From JBEEFP01 sp041166085 (lineage in GTDB: Bacteria > Actinomycetota > Acidimicrobiia > Acidimicrobiales > JAFATL01), in the NCBI GenBank assembly GCA_041166085.1, contig JBEEFP010000098.1, positions 77,761-141,760 on the forward strand: a stretch of DNA of 64,000 bases, read 5' to 3'. The notes under the pieces were generated by a model that was not told the origin of the DNA, ran no database searches, and was given only the letters and a program-made list of their open reading frames with translations. The translations under genes and the position numbers were made by a program. Below are positions 15,878 to 23,708 of this stretch, piece by piece. Position 1 is the first letter of the stretch. Every line of letters starts with the position of its first letter.

Positions 15878-18364
15878 CTAGCGCAGCATCTGGCGGATGC
15901 GTCTCGCGTATTCCTGGGCCAGGGCCCTGGCCTCGTTCTCGCTCGGGGCCTCGGCCCACACGTGGGTCAGCGGCTCCTCGGGGTCGGGCAGCACCAGCGC
16001 CCAGCCGTCGTCGTGCAGCACCTTGACGCCGTCGACGAGGATGAGCTCGCGGTCGCCGGTGCGCTCGACGAGCGTGCGCATGACGAGCCCCTTCTGCTCC
16101 CATGGCGTGACCACGTTCTCGTGCGCGATGGCGAAGTGGGGCAGGCCGTTGACGACCTTGGAGAGACGCACGCCGGTGCGGGCCAGCAGCTCGAGGACGT
16201 GGACGAGGGTGGCCGCCGCGTCGTAGGCGGGCAGGAACGACGGGAAGATGTAGCCGCCTTCCTGACTGGCGGCGAAGGCAACGCCTTCTGTGGCCGCCAC
16301 CTCCATCAGGTGCGGCGTGGACAGCTTGGTCCAGACGATCTCGGCGCCCGCCTCGGCCACGATCTGCTCGGCCACGCGGCTGACGGCGACCGGCAGGGCC
16401 ACCTTCGGCTTGTCCAGCGTCTGCACGACGAGGGTGAGGAGAGCGAACAGGGCCTGGTTGTTGTCGAGGACGCGGCCTTCGTCGTCGACCAGGGTGATGT
16501 GCTCGCCGTCGGGGTGGATGATGGCGCCCATGTGCGACCCGGACACCCGCACCAGGTCGCCCACGCGCGCGCCGCTGGCGGCCGCGTCGAACGTGACGGC
16601 TCCCGCAGTGGCTGCGAAGGGATTGACGGCGAGGACCTCGGCGCCCAGCTTGGCCAGCACGTTGGGCATCACGAAGCTGGTCGACCCGTACGCGTAGTCG
16701 AGCACGACCTTGAACCCGGCCCCGGCGATGGCATCGGTGTCGACCGACGACATGAGGGCCGCGGTGTAGTTCTCCAGGGCGCGAGGAGCGAAGCCGATGT
16801 CGCCGATCTCGGCTGCGACTGCCCGCCGGTAGTCCTCCCGGTAGAACAGCCGCTCGATCTTGCGTTGGGTCGTCTCGTCGATGTCGGTGCCGTCGGAATC
16901 GAAGAACCGAAGTGTCACGCTCTGGGGGTCGTCCGGCGCCAGGCGCACGGTGATGCCTCCCTGGCCCTGGGCCGACCGCGTCTGGAACCGGGTGACCGGC
17001 ACGCTGGCCAGCTCGAGGTCGTCGATGTTGACACCCGACGCGTTGAGGCCAGCCATCACCGCTCGCTTCAATGTCCGCGCGGCCCGACTCGAGTCGCGCG
17101 ACGTGATGACGGTGGAGCCCTTCTTGAGCGTGGTGCCGTACGCCATGGCCACCTTGACCGCGAGCTCGGGCGTGATGTCGACGTTCGCGAGCCCGGTGAC
17201 GCCGCTGCGTCCGAACAGGTGACGAGCGCCGCGCGACTCCCACACGATCGAGGAGTTGATGATGGCGCCGGGTTCGACCGTCTTGAACGGGTACACCTTC
17301 ACGCCCGGGTTGATGACGGCGTGGTCACCCACCAGGCACTCGTCGCCGAGCACCACGCCTTCCTCGCACCGGGCGCCGTGGCGCAGGTCGCTCGAACGCC
17401 CCACGACGCAGCCGCGGAGCCGCACTGCAGGTCCCAGGTACGCGTTGTCGTGGACGACGGCGCGCTCGAGGAACGCGTCGGCGCCGACCCGCACGTTGTC
17501 ACCGAGCACCGTGTACGCCCGCACCTCGGCCCCCGCGTCGACGCGCGTGTAGTCGCCGATGATGGCGGGTCCGGTGATCTTGGCACTGGGGTGCACCTCG
17601 GCGCCCTCGCCCAGCCACACGCCCTCGCCGAGCCGGAAGCCGGGGATGTCGACCTCGACCTTGCCGTCGAGGACGTCCTGGTGCGCCTTGGTGTAGGCGT
17701 CGAGGGTCCCCACGTCCTCCCAGTAGCCCTCGGACACGTATCCGTAGAGTGGGCGGCCCGCGTCGAGCAGGGCCGGGAACACGTCGCTCGAGAAGTCCAC
17801 CGAGCGCCCGTCGGCGATGTAGTCGAAGATCTCCGGCTCGAGCACGTAGACGCCGGTGTTGATGGTGTCGCTGAAGACCTGGCCCCATGTCGGCTTCTCG
17901 AGGAAGCGCTCGATGGAGCCGTCCGGCCGGGTGATGACGATGCCGAACTCGAGCGGGTTCTCCATCGACTTGAGGGCGATGGTGGCCATGGCCTTCTTCT
18001 CGTCGTGGAAGTCCACGACGGCGGACAGGTCGAGGTCGGTGAGCACGTCGCCGGAGATGACGAGGAAGCGCTCTTTGAGCTCGTCCATGGCGTTGCGCAC
18101 CGAGCCGGCGGTGCCGAGTGGCGTCTCCTCGGTCGCATAGACCATGCGGACGCCGAACTCGGAGCCGTCGCCGAAGTACGTGCGGATGGCGTTGGCGAGG
18201 AAGGCGACCGTGACGACGATCTCGTCGAACCCGTGCTCCTTCAGCAGCCCGACGATGTGCTCCATCATCGGCTTGTTGGCGAGCGGCAGCATCGGCTTGG
18301 GCTGATTCGACGTCAGCGGACGCAGGCGGGTGCCCTCGCCGCCGGCCATGATCACCGCCTTCAC
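15878..18364 (-). CDS. Mannose-1-phosphate guanylyltransferase fused to a degenerate phosphomannomutase domain
   Basis: 828 residues. Domains: nucleotidyltransferase (1-235) with 'MAGGEGTRLRPLT', 'EKP' and 'YWEDVGT'; left-handed beta-helix hexapeptide repeats (about 245-375); phosphohexomutase-like region (about 385-828). The first domain should make GDP-mannose (or another NDP-sugar) from a sugar 1-phosphate. In the mutase region the phosphoserine loop (normally TASHNP) reads 'GGITVRLAPDDPQ' (469-480) and the metal loop (normally DGDxDR) reads 'IIHPDGEH' (614-621), so mutase activity is probably lost. The GTG start overlaps the pgsA stop (GTGA). Long upstream extension rejected. Confidence 0.88.
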   Translation of the reverse strand: MKAVIMAGGEGTRLRPLTSNQPKPMLPLANKPMMEHIVGLLKEHGFDEIVVTVAFLANAIRTYFGDGSEFGVRMVYATEETPLGTAGSVRNAMDELKERFLVISGDVLTDLDLSAVVDFHDEKKAMATIALKSMENPLEFGIVITRPDGSIERFLEKPTWGQVFSDTINTGVYVLEPEIFDYIADGRSVDFSSDVFPALLDAGRPLYGYVSEGYWEDVGTLDAYTKAHQDVLDGKVEVDIPGFRLGEGVWLGEGAEVHPSAKITGPAIIGDYTRVDAGAEVRAYTVLGDNVRVGADAFLERAVVHDNAYLGPAVRLRGCVVGRSSDLRHGARCEEGVVLGDECLVGDHAVINPGVKVYPFKTVEPGAIINSSIVWESRGARHLFGRSGVTGLANVDITPELAVKVAMAYGTTLKKGSTVITSRDSSRAARTLKRAVMAGLNASGVNIDDLELASVPVTRFQTRSAQGQGGITVRLAPDDPQSVTLRFFDSDGTDIDETTQRKIERLFYREDYRRAVAAEIGDIGFAPRALENYTAALMSSVDTDAIAGAGFKVVLDYAYGSTSFVMPNVLAKLGAEVLAVNPFAATAGAVTFDAAASGARVGDLVRVSGSHMGAIIHPDGEHITLVDDEGRVLDNNQALFALLTLVVQTLDKPKVALPVAVSRVAEQIVAEAGAEIVWTKLSTPHLMEVAATEGVAFAASQEGGYIFPSFLPAYDAAATLVHVLELLARTGVRLSKVVNGLPHFAIAHENVVTPWEQKGLVMRTLVERTGDRELILVDGVKVLHDDGWALVLPDPEEPLTHVWAEAPSENEARALAQEYARRIRQMLR

Positions 18365-18954
18365 GGGACAGGCACCTCCGGGTGAGCACGGCCCTCGGCG
18401 AGGGCGCTGCGGGCGAGGGGGACGTAGGTGGCCGCTGCGTAGTAGCTCAGCGCCAGGCCTGGAACGGCGCACAGCCATGCCGCGACGCGCGCCGCGTCGT
18501 CGACGCGGGTACCTGCGTGTGAGAGGAGGAAGAGCGGATAGGCGAACATGAGCGCGAAGGTCCCCGCCTTGCCTACCCATTGCACGTCGATCCGACGCGC
18601 GCCGAGCGCGGCGAGCATCAGCACCGCCCCGGACACGAGCACCTCACGGACGAGGGTCAGCCATCCGATCCACGCCGGTACCGAGCCGTCGATCATGAGT
18701 GCGATGACGCCGACGGCCAGGAGCAGGCGGTCGGCCGTCGGGTCGAGGACCTTGCCGAGCGTCGACACCTGGTCGTAGTGACGGGCGATGTAGCCGTCGA
18801 TCCAGTCGGTGGCGCCCAGTCCCGCGAGCAGCCAGGCCGCCCCGAGGCGATTGTCGCGACCGAAGAGCAGCCACAGGAAGATGGGGATGCAGCAGAGGCG
18901 CACGACGGAGATCGCGTTGGGGATCGTCACGATCCTGTCCTCGCCGCTGCGCAC
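18361..18954 (-). CDS. pgsA: CDP-alcohol phosphatidyltransferase (phosphatidylglycerophosphate synthase type)
   Basis: 197 residues with about five membrane helices. The CDP-alcohol motif D-G-x2-A-R-x8-G-x3-D-x3-D is complete in 'DGYIARHYDQVSTLGKVLDP' and the following TADR. Transfers a phosphatidyl group from CDP-diacylglycerol to an alcohol, here most likely glycerol 3-phosphate by similarity to PgsA2 (Rv1822), which occupies the same position in mycobacteria. GTG start 6 bases after TAGACT, so probably leaderless; its stop overlaps the downstream guanylyltransferase start (GTGA). Confidence 0.9.
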   Translation of the reverse strand: MRSGEDRIVTIPNAISVVRLCCIPIFLWLLFGRDNRLGAAWLLAGLGATDWIDGYIARHYDQVSTLGKVLDPTADRLLLAVGVIALMIDGSVPAWIGWLTLVREVLVSGAVLMLAALGARRIDVQWVGKAGTFALMFAYPLFLLSHAGTRVDDAARVAAWLCAVPGLALSYYAAATYVPLARSALAEGRAHPEVPVP

Positions 18955-18960
18955 GACCTG

Positions 18961-18966
18961 AGTCTA
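18961..18966 (-). promoter_or_regulatory. Leaderless -10 element of the pgsA operon
   Basis: TAGACT on the minus strand, exactly 6 bases before the GTG at 18954. Thirty-two bases further a TATGGC (18999-19004) stands 6 bases before the ATG of the divergent hemerythrin gene and may be its -10. Confidence 0.5.
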
Positions 18967-19010
18967 GGTGTCGGTGATTCCGCGCCGGGCTGGACGGGTA
19001 TGGCAGCGAC

Positions 19011-19577
19011 ATGGATGCCATCACCCTGCTCAAGAACGACCACAAGACGGTCAGCGCGCTCTTCAAGCGGTTCGACAAGCTCGGCGACGGAGCCACGAAG
19101 AGCAAGCAGGAGATCGTCGACAAGATCATCGAAGAGCTCTCGATCCACGCCGCCATCGAGGAGCAGCTCTTCTACCCGGCCGCGCGCGAGTGCGTCCCGG
19201 AGACCGAGGACCACGTCCTCGAGAGCCTCGAGGAGCACCACATCGTGAAGTGGGTGCTGTCCGAGCTCGACGGCATGGACCCGAGCCACGAGCGCTTCGA
19301 CGCCAAGGTCACCGTCCTCAAGGAGAACGTGGAGCACCACGTCGAGGAGGAGGAGCAGGAGTGGTTCCCCAAGGTCCGCGAGGCCATGGGACGCAAGGCC
19401 CTCCAGGAGCTGGGCGCAGCCATGGAAAAGGCCAAGAAGACCGCCCCCAAGCGGCCCCACCCGCGCTCACCGGACACGCCCCCCGGCAACATCGTGGTGG
19501 GCGCCGCCGCCGGGCTCATCGACACCGCTCGCAAGACGGGCAAGGCCGCGGTCAAGCGGGCCAGCGCCCGCCGCTGA
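19011..19577 (+). CDS. Hemerythrin HHE cation-binding domain protein
   Basis: 188 residues. An HHE four-helix domain fills residues 1-140: 'DAITLLKNDHKTVSALFKRF' (His10), 'LSIHAAIEEQLFYPAARE' (His48 and Glu52), 'LEEHHIVKWVLSEL' and 'VEHHVEEEEQEWFPKVRE' supply the di-iron His/Glu ligands. The C-terminal 45 residues are Lys/Pro/Ala-rich. Such actinobacterial proteins sense or bind oxygen, NO or iron; the exact role is unknown. A second ATG-like codon nearby does not change the call. Divergent from pgsA. Confidence 0.88.
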   Translation: MDAITLLKNDHKTVSALFKRFDKLGDGATKSKQEIVDKIIEELSIHAAIEEQLFYPAARECVPETEDHVLESLEEHHIVKWVLSELDGMDPSHERFDAKVTVLKENVEHHVEEEEQEWFPKVREAMGRKALQELGAAMEKAKKTAPKRPHPRSPDTPPGNIVVGAAAGLIDTARKTGKAAVKRASARR

Positions 19578-19584
19578 CGCCGCT

Positions 19585-19599
19585 GCGCTCAGCGAGCGC
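19585..19599. terminator. Short hairpin between convergent genes, beside a GCGAGCGAGC tract
   Basis: GCGCTC-AGC-GAGCGC (6-bp stem, 3-base loop) just after the hemerythrin stop and before the convergent secreted-protein stop at 19624. Immediately after it runs CGAGCGAGCGAGCGAACG, a tract also seen near 1165 and 11088. Confidence 0.4.
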
Positions 19600-19623
19600 G
19601 TGAACCGAGCGAGCGAGCGAACG

Positions 19624-20337
19624 TCACGGGTAGTCGACCGTCACTTCCCCACCGACGTCGTAGTGCCCGTACTGCTGGTCGAGCGGCGTCGCGGACTCGA
19701 CCTCGAGCGAGGCGCCCGGAGCCAATGACTGCGTGTCGGGGAAGCGCAGCTCCACCGTGCGCCACTGCTGGCCGTCCTTGGACAGGATGAACCGAAGCAC
19801 CAGCCCGTCAGGGAAGGTGATGTCGCGGGCCGTCTGATTCGTCATGTCCGCTCGCAGCTCGCACGCGCCGTCGTGATCGGTGTCCGAGCCCAGCGTCTTG
19901 AACACGAACGGATCGCGCGGTTGGCCATTGTCGGTTGTCGTCATGGCCCCGCCGCCGTCGGCGCGGTAGTCGAACGATGCGGTGGTGTCGGCACGTTCCA
20001 CGACGCGCCCGTGGGGGTCGGCCGGCGAGGTCGGCGGACGCGTCGTCGTCGTGGCGACTGCGGGCGGGGCGAGGGCGGTGGTCGTCGTCACCTGGTCGAT
20101 GGGCACTGGTGCCAGCACGGTGGTGGTCACGACGAGGGTGGTCGTCGAGTCGGACGTTGCTCGATCGGCAGCTGTGGTGGTGCTGCGAGGGACCTGGCGG
20201 CCGAGCACCTCGGTGGGGACGCCCCCGTCACCCCCGCGAGCGAGAAGGGCGAGGGCCGACAGGACGAGCACGACGGCGGCGCCGGCGGCCACCGTGCGTT
20301 GCGCGTTCCTCGCGCTCCTGACCCCGCTTCTGAGCAT
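19624..20337 (-). CDS. Membrane-anchored protein with Thr-rich stalk
   Basis: 237 residues. Basic N-terminus then one hydrophobic helix (about 15-34, 'TVAAGAAVVLVLSALALLAR'), a Thr-rich stalk (about 50-105, runs of TTT and TTTT), then a probably beta-rich C-terminal domain ('FDYRADGG', 'FVFKTLGSDTDHDGACELRADMTNQTARDITFPDG', 'LRFILSKDGQQWRTVELRFPD'). No cysteine lipobox, so likely a signal anchor. Not recognised as a named family; extracytoplasmic location is inferred from the topology. Convergent with the hemerythrin gene. Confidence 0.7.
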   Translation of the reverse strand: MLRSGVRSARNAQRTVAAGAAVVLVLSALALLARGGDGGVPTEVLGRQVPRSTTTAADRATSDSTTTLVVTTTVLAPVPIDQVTTTTALAPPAVATTTTRPPTSPADPHGRVVERADTTASFDYRADGGGAMTTTDNGQPRDPFVFKTLGSDTDHDGACELRADMTNQTARDITFPDGLVLRFILSKDGQQWRTVELRFPDTQSLAPGASLEVESATPLDQQYGHYDVGGEVTVDYP

Positions 20338-20474
20338 GGGGCGTTCCCCAGTCCTCGCCTCGACACCGTACGAGCGGCCACACCCAGGCTAGCGGCCAGG
20401 GCGCAAATCGGTCATGGCCACCGGGAGTAGGCGCTTGGGCCGACCGTGAACTAGAAATATCGCCCCCGGAGGAG

Positions 20475-20699
20475 GTGAGAGCGGTCGCGTTGGCAGTCTT
20501 CTTCCTGTTGCTCGGCGTCTTCTTCGCCGAGCTGGGCCTGGTCGGATGGCGCTGGGCCATGTTGGCCGGCGCCGGCAGCCTCGCCCTGTGCGCCCTGATC
20601 CTCGTCGCGCTCCGCTCGATCTACGCCAGGCGTCGGCCCCGCTCCGCCCAGCGGCCGTCACGACCGTCCTCGTCGGTCACCGCGCTCCGCTCGACCTGA
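20475..20699 (+). CDS. Small two-helix membrane protein
   Basis: Up to 74 residues with two adjoining hydrophobic helices (about 5-21 and 28-47) and a basic Arg/Ser-rich tail. GGAGGAG overlaps the GTG start at 20475; TTG at 20490 (spacing too long) is an alternative. An AT-richer patch (ACTAGAAATATCG near 20451) just upstream may contain the promoter. Its last 79 bases overlap a convergent small zinc-protein gene. Function unknown. Confidence 0.5.
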   Translation: MRAVALAVFFLLLGVFFAELGLVGWRWAMLAGAGSLALCALILVALRSIYARRRPRSAQRPSRPSSSVTALRST

Positions 20700-20827
20700 T
20701 CTGGCTGCTCGCGGGGCGTGCACCGGCCGAAGCGCTGGTGTCGCTCGACCATCGCTTCGGCGCTGAATCCGTCGGAAGGCGTGAACAGGGCCACGCCACA
20801 GGCCGGGCACGTTGCTCGGACAGGCAT
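20621..20827 (-). CDS. Small CPxC-H-C putative zinc-finger protein
   Basis: 68 residues from MPVRATCPACG. Cys7, Cys10, His30 and Cys36 form a C-x2-C-x19-H-x5-C set that could bind one zinc; the remainder is polar and charged. The ATG at 20827 has a near-perfect GGAGG (20838-20834) with 6-base spacing, rare in this window and good evidence for translation. It overlaps the tail of the convergent two-helix protein. Not recognised; nucleic-acid or protein binding is only a guess. Confidence 0.5.
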   Translation of the reverse strand: MPVRATCPACGVALFTPSDGFSAEAMVERHQRFGRCTPREQPDQVERSAVTDEDGRDGRWAERGRRLA

Positions 20828-20979
20828 CGCCGACCTCCAAACTCGAACGCTTGGCATCTCGCCTGCTGGGGTGCCGGCTGGGGAAGTCCACCGTGGGAGG
20901 ACCGGCGAGGGCGCACCCTACTCCGGGCCTCTCGCCGCGTCACCGCGGGAATTGTGACAATCGCGCGACGGCGGCGGAC

Positions 20980-22086
20980 CTACCGGCTCCCCAGGACCTT
21001 GTGCATGATGTCGAGGTAGACGCCGTAGCCGGACGGCGTGGCCCATGCCGTCGCCGGCTCGACGGCCGTCCCTTCCCCCCACTCGTTGAAGGTCGTCACC
21101 AGCTTCCACATCGCAGGGCTGGCCGCCATCGCCGCCACGCCCTGCTCGAAGCGAGCCGGATCGCGTGCCAACCGCGGTGAGCCCTCGTTGTAGAGCCAGA
21201 AACCGGGGCTCACGCCGAACGACCACGGCTTGACCTCGATGGTGGGGCGGTCCGGCGAGTAGTCGTGCCAGGACTGGGGCTGCGCGCCACACGACGCGTA
21301 CCCGGGGAAGCGCTTCTGCACGACGTAGAGGCCGAACGTGTTGGCCGCGTTCCACCGGCTGACCATGTCGCAGCGATCGTTCGGATCGGGCCACACGAAG
21401 ATCACCGGCTTGCCGTCGACCTTGAGGTAGTTCGGATCGTTGGCGTAGCGGTCGACGATGTACTGCAGCGACGAGCGCAGCTGATCCGGTGCCTGGTTCG
21501 GATAGTTCGGGCCCTCGAGCTCGTAGTACAGCGCCCACTTGAACGGTGTCCCGTCGGCTGCCCGCAGGTCGGTGGCGAAGGCCTGGTCGGTGGAGCTGCC
21601 GGGGCCCCACCATGATGCGATCGCAGCCTGGATCCCGCCGTAGCGCATCTGGTCGATCTGGCGCTGCACGGTGGCCAGGTCCTTCGAGTCGTACTTCCCG
21701 GCCGTGGGCGTGTAGTGCGAGCCCGGGAGCTCGAAGCTGCCCGGGTACCAGCCGTAGTAGAAGGCAGCGACCACGCCACTCCCGGACGGCTTGGGCGTGG
21801 GTGCGGGCGCCGGTGCGGGCGCCTTGGGCTTGGCCGTCGTGGCCGTGCGGGGCCGTGGGGCCGCGGTGATGCGCGCCGCTGCCGTGGTCGTCGGCGCAGA
21901 GGCAGCCGTGGAGGTGGTGGTGTCCTCGACCACGCTGGTCGTCGTCGCGGCCCGCCTCGTCGTGGACGGGCCGGCGGCCAGCGGGTGGGCGGAGTCGTCG
22001 CCGCGGGACGCGGCCGCCACGCCGGCAGCCGCGAGCAGCAGCACGACGACCACGCCCAGACCCCGCCGCCACGCCCGCTCCCTCAC
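20980..22086 (-). CDS. Secreted GH99-like glycoside hydrolase with Thr/Pro/Ala stalk
   Basis: 368 residues from the GTG at 22086. N-terminal basic/hydrophobic signal anchor (1-28), a Thr/Pro/Ala-rich stalk (about 38-100), then a (beta/alpha)8-type domain of the GH99/WbsX group: 'VVAAFYYGWYPGSFEL', 'AIASWWGPGSSTDQAF', 'KPVIFVWPDPNDRCDM' and the end motif 'TTFNEWGEGTAVEPATAW' with candidate catalytic acids. GH99 enzymes act on mannose-containing glycans, and WbsX proteins occur in O-antigen clusters; the substrate here is unknown. The 300-residue upstream extension of the frame is antisense to the divergent gene and is rejected. Confidence 0.82.
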   Translation of the reverse strand: MRERAWRRGLGVVVVLLLAAAGVAAASRGDDSAHPLAAGPSTTRRAATTTSVVEDTTTSTAASAPTTTAAARITAAPRPRTATTAKPKAPAPAPAPTPKPSGSGVVAAFYYGWYPGSFELPGSHYTPTAGKYDSKDLATVQRQIDQMRYGGIQAAIASWWGPGSSTDQAFATDLRAADGTPFKWALYYELEGPNYPNQAPDQLRSSLQYIVDRYANDPNYLKVDGKPVIFVWPDPNDRCDMVSRWNAANTFGLYVVQKRFPGYASCGAQPQSWHDYSPDRPTIEVKPWSFGVSPGFWLYNEGSPRLARDPARFEQGVAAMAASPAMWKLVTTFNEWGEGTAVEPATAWATPSGYGVYLDIMHKVLGSR

Positions 22087-22151
22087 CGCTCCAGGATCGA
22101 CGCCCGGCCGGCCCGTCTTGAGCCTGGGCCCGATTCGTCCGGGAAACGAGC

Positions 22152-22200
22152 CCGCCCCCGGCGGAGCCGGGGGCGGACCAGAGCCCGGTGGGGAGGGCTC
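22152..22200. repeat. Two adjacent GC hairpins in the divergent promoter region
   Basis: CCGCCCCCGGC-GGA-GCCGGGGGCGG (22152-22176) is a perfect 11-bp stem with a 3-base loop, followed by GAGCCC...GGGCTC (22181-22200). They lie between the divergent GH99-like and secreted-protein genes, where terminators are not expected; they could be leader structures of one or both transcripts. No other gene is seen in 22087-22278. Confidence 0.5.
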
Positions 22201-22278
22201 CGGCCCCAGTACGGCGCCGACCCCCCAGCGGATGATGACGCCTGTTGGGCCGGGCCCCTTTCGTGCCGAGAATGGGGG

Positions 22279-23532
22279 GTGCGACCGCGGTTGGTGGTCA
22301 TGAGCGTGCTGGCAGCGGCGCTGCTGGCCGCCCCCGGTCCGGCCGGGGCGGCCGCGCCTACCGGCGCGCCCGCGTGCCCGCTCTTCCCGAGCGACGACGT
22401 CTGGCACGCGGACGTGTCCGCCCTGCCCGTCCACGCCCGGAGCGGCGCGTGGCTGGCCGCCATGGGCGGGCCCGACCGCCGTCTGCACCCCGACTTCGGG
22501 CCGTCCGGGGACACCCAGCCCTACGGGATCCCGTACACCGTCGTCCACAGTGGCCACGAGCGGGTGTCGGTGTCCTTCGACTATGCGGACGAGAGCGACC
22601 CCGGCCCGTACCCCTTCGGTCCGGACATCGGTGTCGAGAGCGGCTCCGACCGCCACGCCCTCATGCTCGACGCCGACAGCTGCACCCTCTACGAGCTCTA
22701 CGCCGCCCAGTACAGCCCGAGCGGATCGACAGCGGGCTCGGGCGCCGTCTGGAACCTGCGCTCGCACGCCCTGCGCCCCGCTGGCTGGACGTCGGCGGAT
22801 GCCGCCGGCCTGCCCATCCTGCCGGGCCTCCTGCGCCGGGACGAGGTCGCCGCCGGCACGGTCGACCACGCCATCCGGATGACGGCCCAGCGCACCGACC
22901 GCAGCTACCTGTGGCCGGCCCGCCACCAGGCCGGGGCGGCCAGCGACCCGTCGCTCCCGCCCATGGGCGCCCGCTTCCGGCTCCGACCCAGCTTCGACGT
23001 GACCCATTTCCGCCCCGCCACCCAGGTCGTGCTCCGGGCCATGCAGCGCTACGGCATGATCCTCGCCGACAACGGGTCGAACTGGTTCTTCGCCGGAACG
23101 GCGGAAGACGGCTGGGACCCGGCCATGCTGGACGAGCTGAAGACGGTGCCGGCGGGCGCCTTCGACGCCATCGACGAGTCCTCGCTCATGGTGGACGCGA
23201 GCTCAGGCAGGGTCCGTGGGGGCGCCACTCCCCCACCGGTCACCACCCGTCCGACCGTCGCACGTGCGCCGGTGCGGCCGCCCACCGCGCCGTCGACGCC
23301 CACCCCGGTCGCGGTCCCGGGCACCACGATCGGGGCCGCTCCGCCGGCCACGACGACCACCGCCGGTGCGGCCGAGGTGGCCGGCGGTCCGAAGCCCCGA
23401 CCCGGCCCGACACCCGGCACCGGCACGACGAGGGACCCGTGGTGGCCGGCTGCGGCTGGCGTCGCCGCCTGGGCGGCTGCGGCGACCGCCACCGCGACAC
23501 GGGTCAGGCGGGGACGGCCACTGCAGGTGTGA
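22279..23532 (+). CDS. Secreted cell-surface protein with Pro/Thr linker and C-terminal anchor
   Basis: 417 residues from GTG at 22279 (MRPRLVVMSVLAAALLAAPG), which gives a signal peptide with a basic n-region; cleavage near AGAAA. A large conserved domain (about 30-310) has 'PLFPSDDVWHADVS', 'HPDFGPSGDTQPYGIPY', 'DESDPGPYPFG', 'GSDRHALMLD', 'AGLPILPGLLRRDEV' and 'RYGMILADNGSNWFF'; I know this pattern from actinobacterial secreted proteins of unknown function. A Pro/Thr-rich linker (about 320-380) leads to a short hydrophobic helix and basic tail, as in a sortase-less membrane anchor. Divergent from the GH99-like gene. Confidence 0.8.
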   Translation: MRPRLVVMSVLAAALLAAPGPAGAAAPTGAPACPLFPSDDVWHADVSALPVHARSGAWLAAMGGPDRRLHPDFGPSGDTQPYGIPYTVVHSGHERVSVSFDYADESDPGPYPFGPDIGVESGSDRHALMLDADSCTLYELYAAQYSPSGSTAGSGAVWNLRSHALRPAGWTSADAAGLPILPGLLRRDEVAAGTVDHAIRMTAQRTDRSYLWPARHQAGAASDPSLPPMGARFRLRPSFDVTHFRPATQVVLRAMQRYGMILADNGSNWFFAGTAEDGWDPAMLDELKTVPAGAFDAIDESSLMVDASSGRVRGGATPPPVTTRPTVARAPVRPPTAPSTPTPVAVPGTTIGAAPPATTTTAGAAEVAGGPKPRPGPTPGTGTTRDPWWPAAAGVAAWAAAATATATRVRRGRPLQV

Positions 23533-23572
23533 CGGCCGGCCGGGGCGCTGCGTCCAGCCTTGCGCGGGGTCC

Positions 23573-23665
23573 GTCCAACGTTGTCCGTCCCGTCCAATGT
23601 GGATTCATCGGACGGGATGGTCCAATCTCGGACTTGCCATCCGACGCGAACCGTGCAATATTGCA
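23573..23665 (+). promoter_or_regulatory. TCCAA direct repeats and a TGCAATATTGCA palindrome
   Basis: In the 176-base gap before the HTH gene, TCCAA recurs at 23575, 23593 and 23621 in the context GTCCAANNT, and 23654-23665 is a perfect AT-rich palindrome TGCAATATTGCA, conspicuous in this GC-rich sequence. They have the look of regulator-binding sites in front of the DNA-binding-like protein at 23709. Nothing else is seen in this gap. Confidence 0.4.
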
Positions 23666-23708
23666 TCTGTCCGGAAACCTGGACGACCGGGGAGGGGGCG
23701 AAGGCGTT

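Noticed and set aside
22087..23007. 300-residue upstream extension of the GH99-like frame
   Set aside because: It runs antisense through the divergent secreted-protein gene and is low in recognisable domains; the signal anchor begins at GTG 22086.
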